Positions 45,076 through 54,272 of a DNA stretch of 64,000 nucleotides are shown piece after piece. The stretch is from Planctomycetota bacterium (GTDB taxonomy: Bacteria; Planctomycetota; Brocadiia; Brocadiales; Bathyanammoxibiaceae), in assembly GCA_016209685.1 (NCBI GenBank), contig JACQVQ010000009.1:216855-280854 (forward strand), read 5' to 3'. Position 1 is the first letter of the stretch. Every line of letters starts with the position of its first letter. Both the position numbers and the translations under genes were made by a program. Below the pieces are notes generated by a model, which saw only the letters and a list, made by a program, of their open reading frames with translations, ran no database searches and was not told the DNA's origin.

Positions 45076-46466
45076 GTATAAGACGTATCCTGGCGGTAGA
45101 TGATGAAGAAGACATGCTGGAGGTCTATGCGGAGACCCTGGCCCAGCTGAGAGACGTACAGGTATCCACGGAAAAGAGCAGTAAAAAGGCGGAGAATTTA
45201 CTCAAGGAAGAATCCTTTGACTTATTAATTACAGACCTGAAGATGCCTGCCCCTGATGGCATCGGACTCCTGAGAAAGGTCAGAGAGTCCAGCCCCGAGA
45301 CCCTTGTCCTCCTTATCACTGGATTCCCTACCATAGAAACGGCAGTAGAAAGCGTCAAACTGGGCGCCTTTGACTACATCGTAAAACCCTTCTCGCCCGA
45401 CAGGCTCCTTACCACGGCAAGCAGGGCACTGGAACAGAAACATCTGCAAGACGAGAACCGCTCCCTAACCCGCCACCTGGAAAGAGACTACAAGTTTGAC
45501 AACATCATAAGCCGGAGCCCTGCCATGCTCAAAATCTTTGAAATCATCCAGCAGGCAGCCTACACAGAGTCTGACGTACTGCTGGTGGGGGAGAGCGGCA
45601 CTGGAAAGGAATTGATAGCCAGGAGTACCCACGCCCGAAGCCGGCGCAAGGAAGGAAGATTTGTCCCCATTGACTGCGGGGCCATACCCTATAACCTCCT
45701 GGAAAGCGAGCTCTTCGGCTACGAAAGGGGGGCATTCACCGGGGCCTACACCACCAGCCTGGGCCTTATGGAACTTGCACACGAGGGTACCCTCTTCCTG
45801 GACGAGATATGCGAACTCCCCTCGGCCCTCCAGTCCAAACTCTTACGCGCCCTCCAGGAGAGGTCCTTCCGAAGGGTAGGAGGCAAAGGGGAGATACGAG
45901 TAGACGTAAGGGTAATTGCCGCTACCAATAAAGACATAGAGACAGAGGTAAAAGAAAAACGCTTCAGGGAAGACCTCTATTACAGGATTAATGTGGTTAA
46001 AATCCAGGTCCCACCCCTGAGGAACAGGGATGGAGACATACCCCTCCTTGTCTCCCATTTCCTCGGCCTTTACTCTGCGGAGATGGGCCGAGCCGTTAGT
46101 GGACTTGACCCGGAGGTCATGGAAGTCCTCACCCATTACCCCTGGCCTGGAAACGTCAGGGAACTCCAGAACGTATTAAAAAGGGCCATAACCCTCACAA
46201 AACATGAAGTCCTTACCCTTGATGACCTGCCCGAAGAGGTGGTAACAAGAGGGGTGGAGTTGCAGGGTCACAACTCTACTGCACACGGATTCTTCAGCCT
46301 CCGTGCCCAGAAATTGGCCTCTTTTGAACAGGAATACCTTAGAGAACTTTTGACACACTTCAAGGGAGATGTGGCAAGGGCCGCCGCTGAGGCCATGGTA
46401 CCACGAGGTACCTTCTACCGCCTCATGAACAAGTACCACCTCCGCACGGACGCCTTCAAGGCATGA
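45072..46466 (+). CDS. Sigma-54-dependent NtrC-family response regulator
   Basis: A 464-aa regulator. The receiver domain has its phospho-acceptor D55 in LLITDLKMP. The AAA+ domain has Walker A GESGTGKELIA, the sigma-54 contact loop GAFTGA (YERGAFTGAYTTS) and GTLFLDEICELP. The C-terminal Fis-type helix-turn-helix is ARAAAEAMVPRGTFYRLMNK. The start is a TTG overlapping the kinase stop. A sigma-54 promoter lies 200 bp downstream, pointing at nxr. Confidence 0.94.
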   Translation: MSIRRILAVDDEEDMLEVYAETLAQLRDVQVSTEKSSKKAENLLKEESFDLLITDLKMPAPDGIGLLRKVRESSPETLVLLITGFPTIETAVESVKLGAFDYIVKPFSPDRLLTTASRALEQKHLQDENRSLTRHLERDYKFDNIISRSPAMLKIFEIIQQAAYTESDVLLVGESGTGKELIARSTHARSRRKEGRFVPIDCGAIPYNLLESELFGYERGAFTGAYTTSLGLMELAHEGTLFLDEICELPSALQSKLLRALQERSFRRVGGKGEIRVDVRVIAATNKDIETEVKEKRFREDLYYRINVVKIQVPPLRNRDGDIPLLVSHFLGLYSAEMGRAVSGLDPEVMEVLTHYPWPGNVRELQNVLKRAITLTKHEVLTLDDLPEEVVTRGVELQGHNSTAHGFFSLRAQKLASFEQEYLRELLTHFKGDVARAAAEAMVPRGTFYRLMNKYHLRTDAFKA

Positions 46467-46467
46467 C

Positions 46468-46578
46468 CTTTCACAATGCCGTGACTCTTGTCATAAAAAT
46501 GTGAAAAGGCCCCCCACCCCCTTTTCTCCACACAAAATCTAATTATCCACCCTCCAACCCTTCCCAATACTGTGAAAG
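46468..46578. promoter_or_regulatory. Three TGTGAAA boxes, possible regulator binding sites
   Basis: ctttcacaat at 46468-46477 (reverse orientation), aatgtgaaaa at 46498-46507 and actgtgaaag at 46569-46578. They lie 90-200 bp upstream of the sigma-54 promoter, where NtrC-type enhancer sites are expected. Their role is inferred. Confidence 0.4.
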
Positions 46579-46664
46579 TCCCACAACCAATCCCCCCGGT
46601 CGCTCTCACATCAACCCCTTTATCTGCAACAGATTACAACTTTACGCCAATACTTATCCATACC

Positions 46665-46680
46665 TGGCACCTGAGTTGCA
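46665..46680 (+). promoter_or_regulatory. Sigma-54 promoter of the nxr operon
   Basis: TGGCACctgagTTGCA matches the -24/-12 consensus with exact 10-nt spacing between GG and GC. Transcription would start near 46691, about 135 nt before the cupredoxin gene. The rest of the 46467-46824 gap is C-rich with no gene seen. Confidence 0.8.
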
Positions 46681-46824
46681 AGTCTTTGACCGAAGAAGGG
46701 GGTAGGGGGAATGCCTGTTGGTGCCTGTTGCAGTGGCAGAGAAGTGGTGGAGCCTTGAAAGGGAAGTCTGTCAGGACCGCCACCCCTTACTAAAAATCCT
46801 TAACGGTAGGGAGGCGCTGGTAAA

Positions 46825-47427
46825 TTGAACACTGCAAAAGTTGTTACCCGTTTTATCCTCTTTCTCTCCTTGGTTTACCTTCTATACCCGTTGCCCTCAG
46901 AGGCGGAAACCATTACCGGAACAGTAAAAAATCCCTGGGTGGCGAAGTTCCCCGTCATAGTCTACATAGATGAAATACCAGGTACTACATTTACACCCAA
47001 GAACCACCCTGTAATGGACCAAAAGAACAAGGAGTTCATCCCCAGGGTATTGCCCGTATTGGTAGGCAGTACGGTGGAATTCACCAACCAGGACGATATA
47101 GAGCACAACGTCCTCTCCCCCGACAATGAAGGTTACGACCTGGGTAACGCTGGAAAGGGACAGGTAATCTCTTATACCTTCAAGAACCCTGGCGTCTATG
47201 CCCAACTGTGCAGGCTACATCCAGAGATGGTAGGCTATATCGTAGTAGTAAAGACCCCATACTTCACAGTGACAGACCCCGAGGGCAACTTCAAGATAGA
47301 AAACGTCCCACCAGGACAACACAAATTAAAGGTATGGGGAGAACGGCTAAAACCCACACAATTGCGTAAGGACTTCTTCGCCACGGTTGAGAGTGGCAAA
47401 GGGGCCTCGGTTGAAATTCAGCCATAA
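46825..47427 (+). CDS. Exported plastocyanin-like cupredoxin, first gene of the nxr operon
   Basis: A 200-aa protein with a signal peptide (FILFLSLVYLLYPLPSEAE). The type-1 copper ligands are a histidine in DIEHNVLS and Cys/His/Met in AQLCRLHPEM. A C-terminal carboxypeptidase-regulatory-like beta domain (NFKIENVPPGQHKLKVWG) follows. It starts with TTG behind GGGAGG. It is a good candidate for an electron acceptor or donor of NXR. Confidence 0.85.
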   Translation: MNTAKVVTRFILFLSLVYLLYPLPSEAETITGTVKNPWVAKFPVIVYIDEIPGTTFTPKNHPVMDQKNKEFIPRVLPVLVGSTVEFTNQDDIEHNVLSPDNEGYDLGNAGKGQVISYTFKNPGVYAQLCRLHPEMVGYIVVVKTPYFTVTDPEGNFKIENVPPGQHKLKVWGERLKPTQLRKDFFATVESGKGASVEIQP

Positions 47428-47431
47428 ACTT

Positions 47432-47454
47432 GTAGCCGCAGGCTTTAGCCTGCG
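47432..47454. repeat. GTAGCCGC-family palindrome
   Basis: GTAGCCGCAGGCTTTAGCC followed by TGCG, 5 nt after the cupredoxin stop and before nxrA. The same 23 bp occur at 53926 and at 26262. Confidence 0.75.
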
Positions 47455-47489
47455 TGAACATGATTCAAACCATAAGGAGGAGCAAATTC

Positions 47490-50400
47490 ATGCATCCAGA
47501 AGAAAAAGACCTCAAAATGGAAAACGGGGCAGACAGCCTTAATGTCTCCCGCCGGGACTTCCTGAAGCTGGCCAGTACCCTGGGCTTCAGCGGCCTGGCC
47601 GTAGGCCCACTGGCAAGCTGGCTAACGCCTGCCTTCGGTCAAGGGGTCCCAAGCCCACTAGAAACATACCCTGATAGGGACTGGGAAGAGACCTATCGTA
47701 ACCTGTTCAGATACGACAGCGACTTCACATTCCTGTGTGGACCAAATGACACCCATGGCTGTCTACTAAAGGCACACATAAAGAATGGCGTCATCGCCAG
47801 AATCAGCCCTACCTACGGCTACGGGAAGAGCGAGGACATATATGGGAACCGGGCCTCCGCCCGCTGGGACCCCAGGTGCTGTCAGAAGGGGCTAGGGATG
47901 GTGAGACGCTTCTACGGAGACCGCCGTGTCCGTGGCCCAATGGTACGCAAGGGATTCAAGGAATGGGTAGACAAGGGCTTCCCCAGAGACCCAAGTACCA
48001 GCAAGCCCCCGGTAGAATTCTTCCAGAATAGGGGCAAAGAACCCTTTGTCTCTGTAAGCTGGGACGAGGCATTTACGATGGTAGCCAAGGGGCTGGAAAA
48101 TATAGCCCGCGCCTATAGCGGCCCGGAAGGAGCAACCCGCCTGAAGGCCCAGGGATACGACGAGGCCATGATAGCCGACATGAATGGGGCAGGTACCAGA
48201 ACCCTTAAATTCCGTGGTGGCATGCCGCTCCTGGGCGTTACCCGCATATTTGCCAAGTACCGCCTTGCCAACAGCATGGCCCTTTTAGATACCTATATAA
48301 GAGGGATAGACCCAGATAAGGCCCTGGGCGGGCGTGGCTGGGATAACTATACCTGGCACACTGATTTACCTCCAGGACACCCACAGGTAACAGGGCAACA
48401 GACCATAGACTGGGACCTCTTCACGGTAGAGAACTCCAAGATGGTCGTCGTTTGGGGCATGAATTGGATTTCAACCAAGATGCCTGACGGCCACTGGCTG
48501 ACAGAGGCAAGACTGAGAGGGACAAAGGTGGTGGTGGTGGCCGCCGAGTACTCCTCCACTGCCAGTAAAGGGGATGAAGTGATAGTGGTCAGGCCTGGAA
48601 CCTCGCCAGCCCTGGCATTGGGCATGGCAGGCATAATCATGAAGGAAAAGCTCTACAATGAGGAACACGTCTATAGTAAGACAGACCTGCCCTTACTGGT
48701 CAGGACGGATACCTGGAAACTCCTCAGGGCCAGTGACATCATCAAGGACTACAAACTGGCTGACCTACAGAACTTCATCAAGGTAGGCGACCCCAAAGAC
48801 TTCCCACCACCCCCCAAGACAGAGGTCATGTATGTCCCCAATCAGCTACGTGAGGAGTGGGGAGACTTTGTGATGTGGGACGTTATAAAAGGCAAACCAG
48901 TTGTAATAACCAGAGACCAGGTTGGAAAGGGATTTGGCAAGGCAGGCGTAGGCAAGCCTGCGCTGGAGGGTGAGTTTGACGTAACACTGGTGGACGGCAA
49001 GACCATCAAGGTCACCCCCATCTTCGCCCTCATCCAGAAGTACATCAACGACAGCCTTGACGTTAACACCGTCTCAGAGATTACCTGGGCCCCCAAAGAG
49101 GCCATCCTCTCCCTGGCCAGGGAGATTGCGGCCAACCCACGGAGTGTGCTGCTCTGCACGGGGATGGGCCCAAATCAGTTCTTCAACAGCGACCTGAAAG
49201 ACCGTGCCATCTTCCTAGTGGCGGCACTTACAGCCAACATTGGATATGCTGGTGGTAACGTAGGAAGCTATGCCGGCAATTACAGGGCGGCCCTATATAA
49301 CGGTTTGCCCCAGTGGGTTGCAGAAAACCCCTTTGACATAGAGCTTGACCCCAAGAAGCCTGCAAGACCCAAGCTCTACTGGAAGGGTGAATCTGCCCAC
49401 CACTATGATTACGGGGACCGTATCCTGCGGGCCGGAAACAACGTTATCACCGGCAAGTCCCACATGCCCGACCCCACCAAGGCCTGCCTGTTGTCTAACA
49501 GTAACTCCATCTTGGGCAATGCCAAGTGGCACTTTGACGTGGTGAACAACACCATACCAAAGATAGAGATGATAGTGAACAGCGACTGGTGGTGGAGCGG
49601 CACCTGTGAGTACTCAGACGTGGTCTTTGGAGTGGATTCCTGGGCAGAGATGAAGTTCCCGGACCTTTATGCCGCCGTTACCAACCCCTTCTGCCAGGTC
49701 TACCCCGCCACGCCCCTCCCCAGAATACTGGACACCCGCCATGATATGGAGGTAGCGGCCGGGATAGCCTCCGCCCTGGCTAAAGTAACCGGGGACAATA
49801 GGTTTGCCGATTACTTCAAGTTCGTCCAGGAGGGCAAGGTAGAGGCATATCTCCAGAGGATACTCAACCTCTCACAGACCACGAAGGGTTACAACATTGA
49901 GAAACTGAAGGCCGATGCAGCGGAGGGCACCCCTGCCCTGATGATGACCAGAACTTATCCCAGGGTCGTCGGCTGGGAGCAGGCAGAGGAGGATAGACCC
50001 TGGTACACCAAGACCGGAAGAAGCGAATTCTATAGAGAAGAGCAAGAATTCATGGACTCAGGAGAAAACATCCCTGTCCATCGTGAACCCATAGATTCCA
50101 CCTTCTATGAGCCAAACGTCATAGTGGGCTCTCGGCAGCCGTCCATGAAACCCAAGGGGCCCGCTGACTACGGGATACCAGACTCTACTGAAGACGTTGA
50201 AAACCGCCAGGTCCGTCATGTGGTAAAACCATGGCTGGAGGTGGGTGCTACCCAGCATCCCTTAATGAAAAAGGGGTATAGATTTATCCTGCACACCCCT
50301 AAGTACCGCCATGCCGCCCATACCACACCTACAGATACTGACTTTGTTGCGGTATGGCTTGGGCCTTTTGGCGACCCCGTCCGCAGGGATAAGCGTAAAC

Positions 50401-50993
50401 CCTTCGTAACGGAACACTTCCTGGACATGAACCCCCTGGATGCCAAGGAATTAGGCATAAACGATGGTGATTACATCTATGTGGATGGCGACCCACAGGA
50501 CAGGCCCTACAGGGGTTGGAAGGAAGGCAGTGAGAACTACAAGGTGGGGCGCATGCTGTGCAGGGCCAGATACTACCCTGGTACCCCAAGGGGCGTCACC
50601 CGTATGTGGCATAACGTCTATACAGCCACCTTCGGTAGTGTCAAAGGACACGAGGAACGACCGGATGGTCTGGCAAAGAATCCCCTCACGGGATACCAGG
50701 CCATATTCCGCTACGGGAGCCACCAGAGCGTCTCCAGGGCCTGGCTCAAGCCCACATGGGAGACGGACTCCCTGGTGCGTAAGGGCCTGATGGGCCAGGC
50801 CATTGGAAAGGGCTTTGAATCAGACGTCCACTGCGCCATCGGCGCCCCCAGAGAGTCCTTTGTAAAGATTACCAAGGCTGAACCGGGCGGAATAGGCGGC
50901 AAGGGACTATGGGAGCCTGCGGCCAAGGGACTCAGACCCACTTATGAGTCCGCAGAGATGAAGAACTACCTTAAAGGGGCTTATGTAAGCTAG
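47490..50993 (+). CDS. nxrA: Nitrite oxidoreductase alpha subunit (molybdopterin, type II DMSO reductase family)
   Basis: A 1167-aa catalytic subunit that interconverts nitrite and nitrate. It begins with a Tat signal (SRRDFLK, residues 20-26), so the folded enzyme is exported, in anammox cells to the anammoxosome. The first iron-sulfur site reads C83xxxD87xxxC91 (CGPNDTHGC) with C130/C131 later, the pattern of Nitrospira and Kuenenia NxrA rather than Nar[14 protein letters not shown] and [12 protein letters not shown] also match NxrA. I chose the ATG at 47490 because AAGGAGG lies 9 nt upstream. A related nitrate reductase cannot be fully excluded from sequence alone. Confidence 0.9.
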   Translation: MHPEEKDLKMENGADSLNVSRRDFLKLASTLGFSGLAVGPLASWLTPAFGQGVPSPLETYPDRDWEETYRNLFRYDSDFTFLCGPNDTHGCLLKAHIKNGVIARISPTYGYGKSEDIYGNRASARWDPRCCQKGLGMVRRFYGDRRVRGPMVRKGFKEWVDKGFPRDPSTSKPPVEFFQNRGKEPFVSVSWDEAFTMVAKGLENIARAYSGPEGATRLKAQGYDEAMIADMNGAGTRTLKFRGGMPLLGVTRIFAKYRLANSMALLDTYIRGIDPDKALGGRGWDNYTWHTDLPPGHPQVTGQQTIDWDLFTVENSKMVVVWGMNWISTKMPDGHWLTEARLRGTKVVVVAAEYSSTASKGDEVIVVRPGTSPALALGMAGIIMKEKLYNEEHVYSKTDLPLLVRTDTWKLLRASDIIKDYKLADLQNFIKVGDPKDFPPPPKTEVMYVPNQLREEWGDFVMWDVIKGKPVVITRDQVGKGFGKAGVGKPALEGEFDVTLVDGKTIKVTPIFALIQKYINDSLDVNTVSEITWAPKEAILSLAREIAANPRSVLLCTGMGPNQFFNSDLKDRAIFLVAALTANIGYAGGNVGSYAGNYRAALYNGLPQWVAENPFDIELDPKKPARPKLYWKGESAHHYDYGDRILRAGNNVITGKSHMPDPTKACLLSNSNSILGNAKWHFDVVNNTIPKIEMIVNSDWWWSGTCEYSDVVFGVDSWAEMKFPDLYAAVTNPFCQVYPATPLPRILDTRHDMEVAAGIASALAKVTGDNRFADYFKFVQEGKVEAYLQRILNLSQTTKGYNIEKLKADAAEGTPALMMTRTYPRVVGWEQAEEDRPWYTKTGRSEFYREEQEFMDSGENIPVHREPIDSTFYEPNVIVGSRQPSMKPKGPADYGIPDSTEDVENRQVRHVVKPWLEVGATQHPLMKKGYRFILHTPKYRHAAHTTPTDTDFVAVWLGPFGDPVRRDKRKPFVTEHFLDMNPLDAKELGINDGDYIYVDGDPQDRPYRGWKEGSENYKVGRMLCRARYYPGTPRGVTRMWHNVYTATFGSVKGHEERPDGLAKNPLTGYQAIFRYGSHQSVSRAWLKPTWETDSLVRKGLMGQAIGKGFESDVHCAIGAPRESFVKITKAEPGGIGGKGLWEPAAKGLRPTYESAEMKNYLKGAYVS

Positions 50994-51014
50994 GAGGCAA
51001 ACTAACGGCTCACG

Positions 51015-51052
51015 GTAGGGGCATCCGCCTGAGGCGGACAACGTGCCCCTAC
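51015..51052. repeat. 38-bp compound palindrome between nxrA and nxrB
   Basis: GTAGGGGC arm, TCCGCCTGAGGCGGA core, GCCCCTAC arm. It is nearly the reverse complement of the copy inside the DsrH-like gene at 18474. Confidence 0.8.
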
Positions 51053-51077
51053 CTAAGCTAAGCTAGGAGGAAAACTA

Positions 51078-52208
51078 ATGTCTCATGAAGTCTTCAACTG
51101 GCAAATCAACCGAAAGATGACCTACTGGTACCCTGAGCACCGCCCGGGGCGCCAGTTTGCAGGGGTCTTTGACATCAACAAGTGCATTGCCTGCCAGACC
51201 TGTTCTCTCGCCTGCAAGACCACCTGGACCTCTGGCAAGGGACAGGAACTCATGTTCTGGAACAACGTGGAGACCAAGCCCTGGGGCGGTTACCCAACGG
51301 CCTGGGATGTCAATATCCTCAGCCGCCTGGGTCCGCAGAAGTGGGGGGCGGATGAGTACGAGGGGGCAACCGTCTTTGAGGCCGCCCCTAAGGGGGAGAG
51401 GGTACTCCAATACCAGCCCGAAGACGGGGACTGGTGTAACGTAAACCTTGGGGAGGATGAGTGCTCCGGGATAATAGAAAAAGGTACCCACCTCAAACTT
51501 CCCCATGCCGTCTGGTTCTTCTACCTCCAGCGGATATGTAACCACTGCACCTACCCCGCCTGTCTCGCGGCCTGCCCGAGAGGGGCTATCTACAAAAGGC
51601 CGGAGGATGGTGTAGTCCTGATTGACCAGAAAAATTGCCATGGTCACAGGGAGTGCATGAAGGCATGTCCTTACAAGAGGGTATTCTTTAATGTAGTCAC
51701 CGGCACCTCTGAGAAGTGCATCGCCTGTTATCCGAGCCTTGAAAGTGGAAAATGCAACAGGTGTTTTGAGACCTGCATCGGGAAGATACGCCTCCAGGGA
51801 TGGATAAGTACCCCAGAAAAGGCGAGGGAGGATAACCCGGTGGACTTCCTGGTGCATATTAGGAAGGTGGCCTTGCCCCTGTATCCCCAGTTTGGGACGG
51901 AGCCCAATGTCTACTACATCCCTCCTAAACAGGCGGACCCCGTCTTCCTCCGCCAGATGTTCGGCCCCGGGGTAGATAAGGCCATTGCAACCTACAAGAA
52001 CGCCAAGAACGACCCTGAATTGCTGGGTCTCTTACTCCTTCAGGGCTCTTCGGACAGGGTCATTGAACGCTTCAGGGTGAAGGACGGGACGGCCATCGGG
52101 TATACCGCCAAGGGGGCAGAGATAGTGCGTGTGCCCCTGAAGGAGCCGCTACACGTCCGTCCCTACAAAGACGTAGCTCTAGACGTTTTCAGGCACAATG
52201 TTACTTAG
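51078..52208 (+). CDS. nxrB: Nitrite oxidoreductase beta subunit (iron-sulfur)
   Basis: A 376-aa electron-transfer subunit. It begins MSHEVFNWQINRKMTYWYPE as in Nitrospira-type NxrB. Four clusters are predicted: CIACQTCSLAC (C36, C39, C42, C46), CNHCTYPACLAACP, CHGHRECMKACP, and CIACYP with CNRCFETC. In the third motif a histidine sits where dimeric relatives have a cysteine and NarH a tryptophan, which favours a [3Fe-4S] cluster. The start follows AGGAGG. It carries electrons from the molybdenum site to NxrC. Confidence 0.93.
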   Translation: MSHEVFNWQINRKMTYWYPEHRPGRQFAGVFDINKCIACQTCSLACKTTWTSGKGQELMFWNNVETKPWGGYPTAWDVNILSRLGPQKWGADEYEGATVFEAAPKGERVLQYQPEDGDWCNVNLGEDECSGIIEKGTHLKLPHAVWFFYLQRICNHCTYPACLAACPRGAIYKRPEDGVVLIDQKNCHGHRECMKACPYKRVFFNVVTGTSEKCIACYPSLESGKCNRCFETCIGKIRLQGWISTPEKAREDNPVDFLVHIRKVALPLYPQFGTEPNVYYIPPKQADPVFLRQMFGPGVDKAIATYKNAKNDPELLGLLLLQGSSDRVIERFRVKDGTAIGYTAKGAEIVRVPLKEPLHVRPYKDVALDVFRHNVT

Positions 52209-52219
52209 GAGGCACCAGG

Positions 52220-53107
52220 ATGCAAAGGAAAATAATTTTCCCAATTTTGACAGTATTTCTCCTCCTCTGGTATTGTACACCAGAGGCCTCGGCCCAGAAG
52301 AAGGAGGTGAAGATATTACCAGAAAAGGTTGTCAGTAAGTTCCAGGCGGGGGCACTCCCTTTAACCGACCCTACCAGTGGGGTCTGGCTAAACCTGCCTG
52401 CCAGTACAGTTAAGCTCATACCCCAGGACGTCCAGGAACCTAAGCTGGCCGCTCCTTCCATTGGTTCCATAAAAGTAAGGTCCATAAATAACGGCTCCTG
52501 GATCGCCTTCCACATAGAGTGGGAAGACGCCACCGAGGATTTTAACCTTCGGGCAGACCGATACTCCGATGGAGTATCGGTGGAATTCCCCCTGAACCCC
52601 AAACAGCCCCCAGACCACCGGATGGGGAGTGAAAAAGAGCCTATCCACCTACTCCTCTGGAAGGCCTATCAGCAAAAGGCCAAGGAAGGTACCTCCTTCC
52701 TCGCCCTCAACTATCCCAACAGATGGTCCGATTACAGTCCCTACGAACTGCCAGGGCATTCTGTCTCTCCTGCCCATGCGGCAGAGATAAAAGGCCTCCT
52801 GCCGGCAGTGGCTCTAGGGAATCCAATAGTGCCCGGCACTGCACCCGTGGTGGAAGAAATCAACGCTGAAACGTGGAACAAAGTGACGATACAGGAGGAC
52901 CAGGACGCCAAAGGAAAGGGGACGTGGAAGGATGGGCGCTGGTACGTGGTAATTGCCCGCCCCGTAATCACCCCCGACCCCCAGGATGCACCCCTTGACG
53001 GGGGTTCAAGCTACGTGGCCTTTGCCTGCTGGGATGGCGCCAAGGCAAACCAGGGGCCACGCAAGATGGTTACCGAGGGCTGGCTTTCCCTGGAGATTGG
53101 TAAATAG
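52220..53107 (+). CDS. nxrC: Nitrite oxidoreductase gamma subunit (heme b, ethylbenzene-dehydrogenase-related)
   Basis: A 295-aa exported protein (signal FPILTVFLLLWYCTPEASA). It has the EB_dh-type beta-sandwich: LPASTVKLIPQDVQEP, SWIAFHIEWEDATEDF and a C-terminal SSYVAFACWDGAKANQG. Family members bind one heme b and pass electrons to soluble carriers. It is the third gene of the nxr set; the ribosome site TAGGAGG is clear. Heme ligands are not assigned here. Confidence 0.87.
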   Translation: MQRKIIFPILTVFLLLWYCTPEASAQKKEVKILPEKVVSKFQAGALPLTDPTSGVWLNLPASTVKLIPQDVQEPKLAAPSIGSIKVRSINNGSWIAFHIEWEDATEDFNLRADRYSDGVSVEFPLNPKQPPDHRMGSEKEPIHLLLWKAYQQKAKEGTSFLALNYPNRWSDYSPYELPGHSVSPAHAAEIKGLLPAVALGNPIVPGTAPVVEEINAETWNKVTIQEDQDAKGKGTWKDGRWYVVIARPVITPDPQDAPLDGGSSYVAFACWDGAKANQGPRKMVTEGWLSLEIGK

Positions 53108-53298
53108 AGACCTCTGCGAAAGTTACTGCACTACTTCGTGTCATTCTGACCCTGAACGAAGTGAAGGGGAAGAATCTAGACCCTTCGCTCCGCTCAGGGT
53201 GACACTTTGGCCGAGATTCTTCGGTCGTTTCACTCCCTCAGACGCCGTCCTGAGCGAAGCTGAAGGAATGACATCTTGTAGGGTTTTTCAGAGGTCTC
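53107..53298. mobile_element. MITE-like 192-bp element between nxrC and torD
   Basis: Terminal inverted repeats GAGACCTCTGCGAAA (left) and TTTTTCAGAGGTCTC (right) bound gtcattctgac, ctgaacgaagtgaag and gtcctgagcgaagctgaagg units. It has no coding capacity. Ends of the same element occur at 21307, 43406 and 43433. It sits exactly between the nxrC stop and the torD leader. Confidence 0.65.
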
Positions 53299-53318
53299 GT
53301 AATAGGAGAAACTGACTA

Positions 53319-53900
53319 ATGAACCATGCCTCTCTGAAATATCTACTTGGCAGGAGTGCCCTGTACGGTCTCCTTGCCCGCTGTTTCCACCCGCTTGAAA
53401 ACGGGGGGTGGAAGACGATAGTAAACCTCTCCAAAGAGGTACCAAAGGAATGGAAAAGCCACGTGCAGGGCCTCCTGGAAAAGGGGCCACCATCCACCGA
53501 TGACTATATGAGGTCTTTTGGCACTGCAGGGGCCTGCCACGACTGCGAGACCGCCTTCTTAAACGGCCTCCCTACCGGAGGGGCACTTGCTGATGTGGCA
53601 GGCTTCTACCAGGCCTTTTCTTTCCCCCTCGCCTCAAAGAAACAAGACCCTCCTGACCACATAGCCACAGAGCTAGAATTCCTCTCCTTCATGTTCGCCA
53701 AGGAGGCAAAGGCACTCTTCCAGGAAGATAAAGAGGCAAGAAAGACATGCCTCTCCGCAAGGGGGAAGTTTGTTAGGGACCACATGTCCACATGGATGCC
53801 CCTTTTCGCCGACGGCGTGGCAGAGCGTATCCAGAATGACTTCTATACCCGGGCCGCGGCCCTGCTCGTGGAGGCACTAAAAGAAGAGGACGCCAGATAA
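53319..53900 (+). CDS. TorD/NarJ-family molybdoenzyme chaperone
   Basis: A 193-aa helical protein with a TorD-like core (SALYGLLARCFHPLENGGW; DHIATELEFLSFMFAKEAKA; DHMSTWMPLFADGV). Such chaperones hold the apo catalytic subunit and its Tat signal until cofactor insertion. Position after nxrC indicates that NxrA is its client. Confidence 0.85.
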   Translation: MNHASLKYLLGRSALYGLLARCFHPLENGGWKTIVNLSKEVPKEWKSHVQGLLEKGPPSTDDYMRSFGTAGACHDCETAFLNGLPTGGALADVAGFYQAFSFPLASKKQDPPDHIATELEFLSFMFAKEAKALFQEDKEARKTCLSARGKFVRDHMSTWMPLFADGVAERIQNDFYTRAAALLVEALKEEDAR

Positions 53901-53925
53901 GACAGTCTTTCTCTACTATCTAGTT

Positions 53926-53948
53926 GTAGCCGCAGGCTTTAGCCTGCG
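53926..53948. repeat. GTAGCCGC-family palindrome
   Basis: The same 23-bp unit as at 47432. The two copies bracket the nxrA-torD genes. Confidence 0.75.
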
Positions 53949-53960
53949 ACTTACTGTCTA

Positions 53961-54033
53961 CAAAAGGGACAGAAAGCGGCTAAGTCTCCATCTATCCCCA
54001 GCCCGCGAGACTGACCTGCCTATGTCCCTTTTG
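53961..54033 (+). terminator. Long structured hairpin after the nxr operon
   Basis: CAAAAGGGACA (53961-53971) pairs with TGTCCCTTTTG (54023-54033) and is followed by TTTTTC. Inside, AGTCTC and GAGACT form a second stem. It may be the nxr operon terminator or a small folded RNA. Confidence 0.5.
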
Positions 54034-54047
54034 TTTTTCTGGCACCT

Positions 54048-54076
54048 TTGACAGGGCAAACGTTGCATTGTATATT
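54048..54076 (+). promoter_or_regulatory. Consensus sigma-70 promoter for the small zinc-ribbon gene
   Basis: TTGACA (54048-54053), a 17-nt spacer and TATATT (54071-54076). The start of transcription would be about 54083, right at the AGGAGG ribosome site, giving a leader of about 13 nt. Confidence 0.75.
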
Positions 54077-54095
54077 GAATTAGGAGGTAATTGAA

Positions 54096-54272
54096 ATGAT
54101 TACCATTAAATGCCCGGTATGCCTTGAAGAGTTAGAGATAGAGGATATCCCTGAGGAAAAGACCCACGGTTGTGCCCTCTGCGGGAAGAAGGTTACTGCC
54201 TTTATGTGCCCCTACTGCCTCTCAGAGTTTACCCTGGTGGAACCAGGCGTGGCAGAGGTCTGTGAGGTCTAG
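54096..54272 (+). CDS. Small zinc-ribbon protein (58 aa)
   Basis: MITIKCPVCLEELEIEDI, then HGCALCGKKV and FMCPYCLSEF: three CxxC pairs, so it probably binds one or two zinc ions or is a rubredoxin-like metal site. AGGAGGT lies 7 nt before the ATG. The very strong promoter suggests high expression. It overlaps the convergent flavodiiron gene by 4 nt. The family is unknown to me. Confidence 0.75.
   Translation: MITIKCPVCLEELEIEDIPEEKTHGCALCGKKVTAFMCPYCLSEFTLVEPGVAEVCEV

Noticed and set aside
47490..53107. Membrane-bound respiratory nitrate reductase (narGHI)
   Set aside because: There is a Tat signal, an NxrA/NxrB-type sequence pattern and an ethylbenzene-dehydrogenase-type gamma subunit; no NarI membrane cytochrome b follows.
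53961..54033. Possible cobalamin riboswitch or SRP RNA (gacctgcc / ggtcag segments)
   Set aside because: The conserved B12 box and the SRP domain IV loop are missing; only short matches remain.
54048..54080. acagggcaaac, similar to the start of a c-di-GMP (GEMM) riboswitch
   Set aside because: It lies inside the promoter spacer, and the rest of the aptamer is not present.
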